48,117 nucleotides of DNA, taken from contig NZRO01000019.1 in the NCBI GenBank assembly GCA_002696275.1, positions 1 through 48,117 of the forward strand, written 5' to 3'. The DNA is from Flavobacteriales bacterium. GTDB taxonomy: Bacteria; Bacteroidota; Bacteroidia; Flavobacteriales; BACL11. Both the position numbers and the translations under genes were made by a program. Of this stretch, positions 44,557 through 48,117 are shown piece after piece. The notes beneath the pieces are model-generated. The model searched no databases and was not told the DNA's origin. It saw nothing but the letters and a program-made list of their open reading frames with translations. Every line of letters starts with the position of its first letter. The first letter of the stretch is position 1.

Positions 44557-45147
44557 TTACTTATTCATTTCAATACTACAATCAATAGATTGAGTACCTA
44601 TAATAGGAATTTCAAATGAATAAGTTAGATTAATATTACCGGTATTATCAAAATATATAACACCATTTCCCTCAACCTCAACATCAGTTGGAAATCCCAT
44701 TCCAAAATCTAAAGAAATCGTTTGTTCCTGAACCGTAACATTTCCCGAATTATCTACTTGTCCATTAATAGATATATCATCAATTTCAATATACAAAGTA
44801 CTATCTTCTTGACCAAAAACCTCAATTGTTTCAGGTAACTGATCATTTAAAGAAATTGTCCCAATTAAAGGAATTTCTATTTCATCACAATCAGGTGTAA
44901 TATTCCAAACACCTTGAGCTATGTTAAAAGCATAAAGACAAGATTCATCTGACACATTAGCATCTGAATTATAGTTAATAGCATTTGATTCTAAACATCC
45001 AAGTACGGTAGGAATACATGAGCCATCGTCAACCTGTGCATCAGGGTTATAATTGTATGCACCTGGATCTATACAACCCATTTCTTTTTTACAAGAAGAA
45101 AATATTAGAGTAATAGAAAGAATTAAAAAGGAAAATTTTACCTTCAT
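44557..45147 (-). CDS. Small lipoprotein with two Cys-rich GC-D-NYNP repeats
   Basis: A 196-residue SpII lipoprotein: signal peptide with lipobox FSSC (Cys19). Two 21-residue repeats follow at 24-44 and 50-70, each beginning GC, with NYN in the middle and ending SC, so two Cys per repeat. Such repeats are frequent in secreted and T9SS proteins of marine Bacteroidota; the propeller protein at 9503 has one as well. The rest (about 75-196) is a beta-rich domain like those of other Bacteroidota lipoproteins (lipocalin-like in strand pattern, not proven). Co-transcribed with the M1 peptidase. Confidence 0.8.
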   Translation of the reverse strand: MKVKFSFLILSITLIFSSCKKEMGCIDPGAYNYNPDAQVDDGSCIPTVLGCLESNAINYNSDANVSDESCLYAFNIAQGVWNITPDCDEIEIPLIGTISLNDQLPETIEVFGQEDSTLYIEIDDISINGQVDNSGNVTVQEQTISLDFGMGFPTDVEVEGNGVIYFDNTGNINLTYSFEIPIIGTQSIDCSIEMNK

Positions 45148-45170
45148 ATTATAAGATTTTTATTTAAAAA

Positions 45171-45199
45171 AAAAGTTGTCATCAAAGATAACAACTTTT
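45171..45199 (-). terminator. Intrinsic terminator after rpmB
   Basis: On the minus strand AAAAGTTGT, then a bulge/mismatch and ATC, a 3-nt loop, GAT and ACAACTTTT form a hairpin of 9 plus 3 bp, followed by a T run. It lies 20 nt after the rpmB stop and would stop rpmB transcripts before the lipoprotein and M1 genes. Confidence 0.65.
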
Positions 45200-45219
45200 T
45201 ATAAAATCTAGTTAAAGTA

Positions 45220-45459
45220 CTAAACTAAAACATTTCCATTAGATTTGGCTTCAGATAACACTGCTGAAATACCTTTTTTATCAATTGTTCTAATTGCATT
45301 AGCAGAAACTTTTAAAATAACCCACTCACCAGTTTCAGGTACATAAAATTTTTTAGTTTGTAAATTAGGATAAAACTTTCTTTTTGTATGGTTTTTAGCA
45401 TGAGAAACATTATTTCCTACCATTACCTTCTTACCTGTTATTTCGCAAATTCTTGACAT
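45220..45459 (-). CDS. rpmB: 50S ribosomal protein L28
   Basis: A 79-residue L28: MSRICEITGKKVMVGNNVSH, AKNHTKRKFYPNLQTKKFYV, and VSANAIRTIDKKGI. The frame is open eight codons upstream, but the ATG at 45459 gives the canonical N-terminus and lies 20 nt behind a -7 element. Followed by a terminator hairpin instead of directly by rpmG. Confidence 0.95.
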   Translation of the reverse strand: MSRICEITGKKVMVGNNVSHAKNHTKRKFYPNLQTKKFYVPETGEWVILKVSANAIRTIDKKGISAVLSEAKSNGNVLV

Positions 45460-45479
45460 GATTCTGTTTTTTTCGGTCC

Positions 45480-45488
45480 GCAAATATA
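45480..45488 (-). promoter_or_regulatory. Candidate -7 element for rpmB
   Basis: TATATTTGC on the minus strand fully matches TAnnTTTG and ends 20 nt before the rpmB ATG. Confidence 0.6.
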
Positions 45489-45499
45489 TACAGATTCTT

Positions 45500-45979
45500 T
45501 TATTTATTACTAAAAATAAATAATTTTATTTCAGAAATTAAATTTTGTAAGGAAGTTTCTATTATTTGATTAGTTATTTCTTGTCTAGATCCCTTAAAAT
45601 CATATTTTTTCACAACTGTTTCTAAAGGATTTGATATAGAAATAAAAACTTTTCCAACATCAAGTCCATCAGGTCCTGAATAACCAGTAGTGGATATAGA
45701 AAAATCTGAGTTGAATTTTCTTTTTACTCCTAATGACATTTGTTTAGCTACAACATCACTAACCTCTGAAAACTTTTTTATATCTTCTTCTCTTACTCCT
45801 AAATCCCTCTGCTTACTTAGGTTCGAATAAGCAACAATACCTCCTAAAAAATAAGTAGAACTACCAGGAACAGAACAAATACAAGAAGAAATACCACCTG
45901 CTGAGCAACTTTCAGCTACCGATATAGTAAACTTATTTTCTAAAAGAATTTTTGACAAATCTTTAGGAAGAATTTTCAT
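45500..45979 (-). CDS. CinA C-terminal family protein (nicotinamide-nucleotide amidohydrolase type)
   Basis: A 159-residue stand-alone PncC/CinA C-terminal domain. It has VAESCSAGGISSCICSVPGS (21-40), matching the ESCTGG..S..LT.VPGSS motif of the family, GGIVAYSN (46-53), and the STTGYSGPDG segment. It hydrolyses nicotinamide mononucleotide to nicotinate mononucleotide in the pyridine-nucleotide salvage cycle. The N-terminal CinA domain is absent. It starts 1 nt after the universal stress gene. Confidence 0.87.
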   Translation of the reverse strand: MKILPKDLSKILLENKFTISVAESCSAGGISSCICSVPGSSTYFLGGIVAYSNLSKQRDLGVREEDIKKFSEVSDVVAKQMSLGVKRKFNSDFSISTTGYSGPDGLDVGKVFISISNPLETVVKKYDFKGSRQEITNQIIETSLQNLISEIKLFIFSNK

Positions 45980-45980
45980 T

Positions 45981-46868
45981 TTAAAAAGCTGTTGTCGGCT
46001 TAGTTCTGCGAACTCTTGCTTTTGGATGAATACTCATCACAGGTATTTCAGATTTATAGATTAAATTACGAGCTGTTACAGACAAGCTGTCTGAGATTGA
46101 TTCTTCTTTTTTAGTCATTATCATTATTAAGTCAGAATTAAAATTCTTTTCATATTCTAATATAGCTTCTGACAAAGAAATTTTCTTTTCCGCCTCTAAA
46201 AGTATAGAAGTACATTTAACACCTGCTTTTGTAATAAAATCTTCAACTAAATTTATATTTCTTTGGAGTTGCCTCCTTACATCTTCATTATCTCTTAATA
46301 CAACTGATACAATACGAACAGTAGCATCCCAATACCTAGCATATTCTAGTGCGTATGAAACTTTCTCTTTAGTCTCTTTTTCTAAATCTAAAGGAAGAAT
46401 TATATTATCACAACCTTTTTTATGATCTTTCCCTTTTATAGTAATTACAGGACATTTTGCTGAACGAACCACTTTTTCTGCATTAGAACCAATAAACTTT
46501 TTAGCGATTCCTTTTGGAGAACCATTTGTACCCATAACAATTAAATCAGCGGAAATCATATCAGCAACCTCACAGACTTTATCGTAGACAGATCCTTTAG
46601 CAACCATAGTTTCTACTTCAACTTGTAATTTTTCAGAGTATTTCTTTGCAATTTCATTTAACTTAGAAAGTACTCTCTTTTTAATTTTTTCAGATTCAAC
46701 TTCATTATCAGATAAAATATCAAATATTGAATGCTTCTCCTCTATAACAGATAATAAAACAACTTCAGAGTTTTTAATCTTTGCCAAATTAATAGCTTGT
46801 TCCATAGCAACGATAGATTGATCTGAAAATCCAATAGGAACTAAAATTTTACTTGCAGTATTAGTCAT
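45981..46868 (-). CDS. Universal stress protein with two USP domains
   Basis: A 295-residue tandem USP. Domain one (about 8-145) starts KILVPIGFSDQSIVAMEQA and has the ATP-binding-like segment VMGTNGSPKGIAKKFIGSN; domain two (about 155-287) begins NIILPLDLEKETKEKVSYAL and has a less conserved nucleotide site. Tandem USPs of this kind are common in Bacteroidota and bind nucleotides during stress. It precedes the CinA gene by 1 nt, so both share a promoter. The 46949 gene diverges from it. Confidence 0.88.
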   Translation of the reverse strand: MTNTASKILVPIGFSDQSIVAMEQAINLAKIKNSEVVLLSVIEEKHSIFDILSDNEVESEKIKKRVLSKLNEIAKKYSEKLQVEVETMVAKGSVYDKVCEVADMISADLIVMGTNGSPKGIAKKFIGSNAEKVVRSAKCPVITIKGKDHKKGCDNIILPLDLEKETKEKVSYALEYARYWDATVRIVSVVLRDNEDVRRQLQRNINLVEDFITKAGVKCTSILLEAEKKISLSEAILEYEKNFNSDLIMIMTKKEESISDSLSVTARNLIYKSEIPVMSIHPKARVRRTKPTTAF

Positions 46869-46887
46869 AATTACTATTTTTGATTCA

Positions 46888-46896
46888 GCAAAATTA
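46888..46896 (-). promoter_or_regulatory. Candidate -7 element for the universal stress gene
   Basis: TAATTTTGC on the minus strand fully matches TAnnTTTG and ends 19 nt before the ATG at 46868. Confidence 0.5.
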
Positions 46897-46948
46897 CATA
46901 ATATTATCTTATATAATTGAAAAAAAAATATGAAAAAAAGTTAAAAAT

Positions 46949-47809
46949 ATGAACCCCTTAAAGGATACTGAACTAATAATAACTAAAGAAAAAAAAATAT
47001 ACCACTTAAATTTAGAAAAAAAACAAATTGCTGATGACATTATACTTGTTGGAGATCAGGAAAGAGTTTCTCAAATAAGTAAATATTTTAATTCTATTGA
47101 ATATAGAGTTCAACACAGAGAATTTGTAACACACACGGGAACTTATAAAGGAAAAAAAATAAGTGTTATATCTAGTGGGATTGGATGTGATAATATTGAT
47201 ATTGTTATAAATGAACTAGACGCTCTTGTAAACATTGATTTTGACACTAAAATTATAAATTCTAAAAAGAAAAAATTGAATTTGTTTAGATTAGGTACTT
47301 CAGGATCATTACAAGAAGATATTCTAGTAGATACCTATTTGGTATCAGAATATGCGATAGGATTTGATGGACTTGCACATTTTTACCGAGGAACTGAACA
47401 CATAGAACACCAAATGACAGAAGCATTCATAAAACACTCTCAGTGGCCTAAAAAATTAGCGGAACCATATATTGTAAAAGCTTCTGAATCTCTTTTACAT
47501 AAATTTGAAGGACACAAATTAGGGATTACTGCTACTGCCTCTGGATTTTATGCCCCACAAGGAAGAGAGCTAAGAATAAAATCTTCATTACCAAATATGC
47601 ACGAAAAACTAAATACATTTAGATTTAACAGACATAAAATATGTAACTTCGAGATGGAAAGTTCCGCACTATATTATTTAGGACAATCTTTAGGGCACAA
47701 TACTTTAACAATTTGTGCTATTATTGGAAACAGGATCCAACAAAATCAATCCAAAAACTACAAAGAAACAGTAGAAAAATTAATACTAGAAGCATTAGAA
47801 AAGATATGA
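46949..47809 (+). CDS. Nucleoside phosphorylase (uridine phosphorylase-like)
   Basis: A 286-residue NP-I family enzyme: phosphate-site segment ILVGDQERV (31-39), ISSGIGCDNIDIVINEL, RLGTSGSLQ (phosphate/ribose site) and NFEMESSALYYLG, whose MES motif binds the ribose. It splits a nucleoside with phosphate into base and ribose-1-phosphate. The closest type is uridine phosphorylase, but the base-binding residues vary and purine activity cannot be excluded. Transcribed alone; the upstream 80 nt contain TATAATTG (46912-46919) as a weak -7 candidate. Confidence 0.85.
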   Translation: MNPLKDTELIITKEKKIYHLNLEKKQIADDIILVGDQERVSQISKYFNSIEYRVQHREFVTHTGTYKGKKISVISSGIGCDNIDIVINELDALVNIDFDTKIINSKKKKLNLFRLGTSGSLQEDILVDTYLVSEYAIGFDGLAHFYRGTEHIEHQMTEAFIKHSQWPKKLAEPYIVKASESLLHKFEGHKLGITATASGFYAPQGRELRIKSSLPNMHEKLNTFRFNRHKICNFEMESSALYYLGQSLGHNTLTICAIIGNRIQQNQSKNYKETVEKLILEALEKI

Positions 47810-47836
47810 AAAAATACCTTTTTTAGTATATTCTAT

Positions 47837-48117
47837 TTATTCAATAATTATTTTCTTTTCTACGGAACCATCATCATATATATAGAACAAAGAAGTATTA
47901 CAAATTTCTTCATTTGGATTAACCTCTCTACCTAAAATATCAACTATTTTAAGAAGTTTTCTATCTTCTGTGTTTGCATCAGATATTCTGATAGATGAAG
48001 GTTGATTCCAAATTACTGGACCATCCCAAACTGGTGATCTGTATGGACCTCCCGTAGCACTACACCATGTTCTCCACATTACTCTATATTGCGTTCCTGG
48101 AGTTAATCCATTCTTCA
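47837..48117 (-). CDS. T9SS-secreted protein, C-terminal part (5' end outside the window)
   Basis: The frame is open through the right window edge: before the first internal Met it reads KNGLTPGTQYRVMWRTWC, continuing GGPYRSPVWDGPVIWNQP, which looks like the end of a fibronectin-III-type surface domain. It closes with a short T9SS tail (KLLKIVDILGREV ... LFYIYDDGS and a basic-hydrophobic end) of the same variant as in the genes ending at 9503 and 24082. The full protein is exported and probably large. Its function cannot be read from this part. Confidence 0.8.
   Translation of the reverse strand, partial: KNGLTPGTQYRVMWRTWCSATGGPYRSPVWDGPVIWNQPSSIRISDANTEDRKLLKIVDILGREVNPNEEICNTSLFYIYDDGSVEKKIIIE

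Noticed and set aside
1-48117. CRISPR arrays, prophage, transposases, integrons, toxin-antitoxin or restriction systems
   Set aside because: I looked for repeat-spacer patterns, phage structural or recombinase motifs and small paired toxin genes on both strands and found none.

Overview
The window is an AT-rich stretch of a Bacteroidota chromosome, most likely from a marine member of the Flavobacteriales. The evidence is the set of genes and signals: type IX secretion (T9SS) C-terminal tails, a BatA-type membrane protein, a DUF5916 protein, a DUF5723 protein, an OMP_b-brl TonB-type receptor, a transketolase split into two genes, DUF4295 next to ribosomal protein L33, and -7 promoter elements of the Bacteroidota form TAnnTTTG. 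I cannot assign a genus. Almost everything is chromosomal core or envelope gene content. I see no prophage, CRISPR array, integrase, transposase or restriction cluster, and no intact tRNA or rRNA gene.

Layout. 1-4810 (+): the 3' end of a DUF5916 outer-membrane protein, lolD, a BatA/VWA membrane protein and a dihydroorotase-like protein whose metal site is largely lost. 4800-8886 (-): an alpha/beta hydrolase coupled to an ABC-F ATPase (uup type), then a DEAD-box helicase. 9046-9438 (+): a small orphan gene. 9503-11458 (-): a secreted beta-propeller protein with a T9SS tail. 11533-17783 (-): parC, an unknown two-TM protein, parE and ychF. 18110-21097 (+): split transketolase and a class III aminotransferase, convergent with pcm. 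21834-23607 (+): a lipoprotein and 3-hydroxyacyl-CoA dehydrogenase. 23629-29155 (-): DUF2237, a SprB-repeat T9SS protein translationally coupled to an M36-like secreted protease, and a PhnP-like metallohydrolase. 29248-33236 (+): a conserved unknown protein coupled to a TonB-type receptor. 33260-35686 (-): pheT. 35768-35959 (+): a decayed rarA fragment. 36039-40157 (+): a large lipoprotein, a DUF5723 protein and kdsA. 40154-46868 (-): rimO, ftsY, DUF4295, rpmG, an M1 peptidase, a small lipoprotein, rpmB, a CinA-like amidase and a universal stress protein. 46949-47809 (+): nucleoside phosphorylase. 47837-48117 (-): the C-terminus of another T9SS protein.

How the genes work together. Several neighbours serve the envelope: LolD, BatA, KdsA (for LPS core), two SpII lipoproteins, the TonB-type receptor, DUF5723 and DUF5916, and four T9SS cargo proteins. 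Housekeeping groups are decatenation (ParC/ParE), translation (PheT, L28, L33, RimO, YchF), protein targeting (FtsY) and pentose-phosphate carbon flow (transketolase).

The least ordinary signals are these: (1) a second, out-of-frame T9SS tail lying directly behind the stop codon of the SprB-repeat protein, which looks like a fossil of tail replacement; (2) a short variant T9SS tail shared by three genes; (3) a dihydroorotase homologue with three of its metal-ligand histidines replaced; (4) a rarA N-terminal remnant next to an 18-bp perfect palindrome in front of pheT; (5) a jelly-roll-like module spliced into a Cys-rich repeat of the propeller protein; and (6) an unusually regular 18-21 nt distance between the -7 element and the start codon. 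I found no convincing new multi-gene system.
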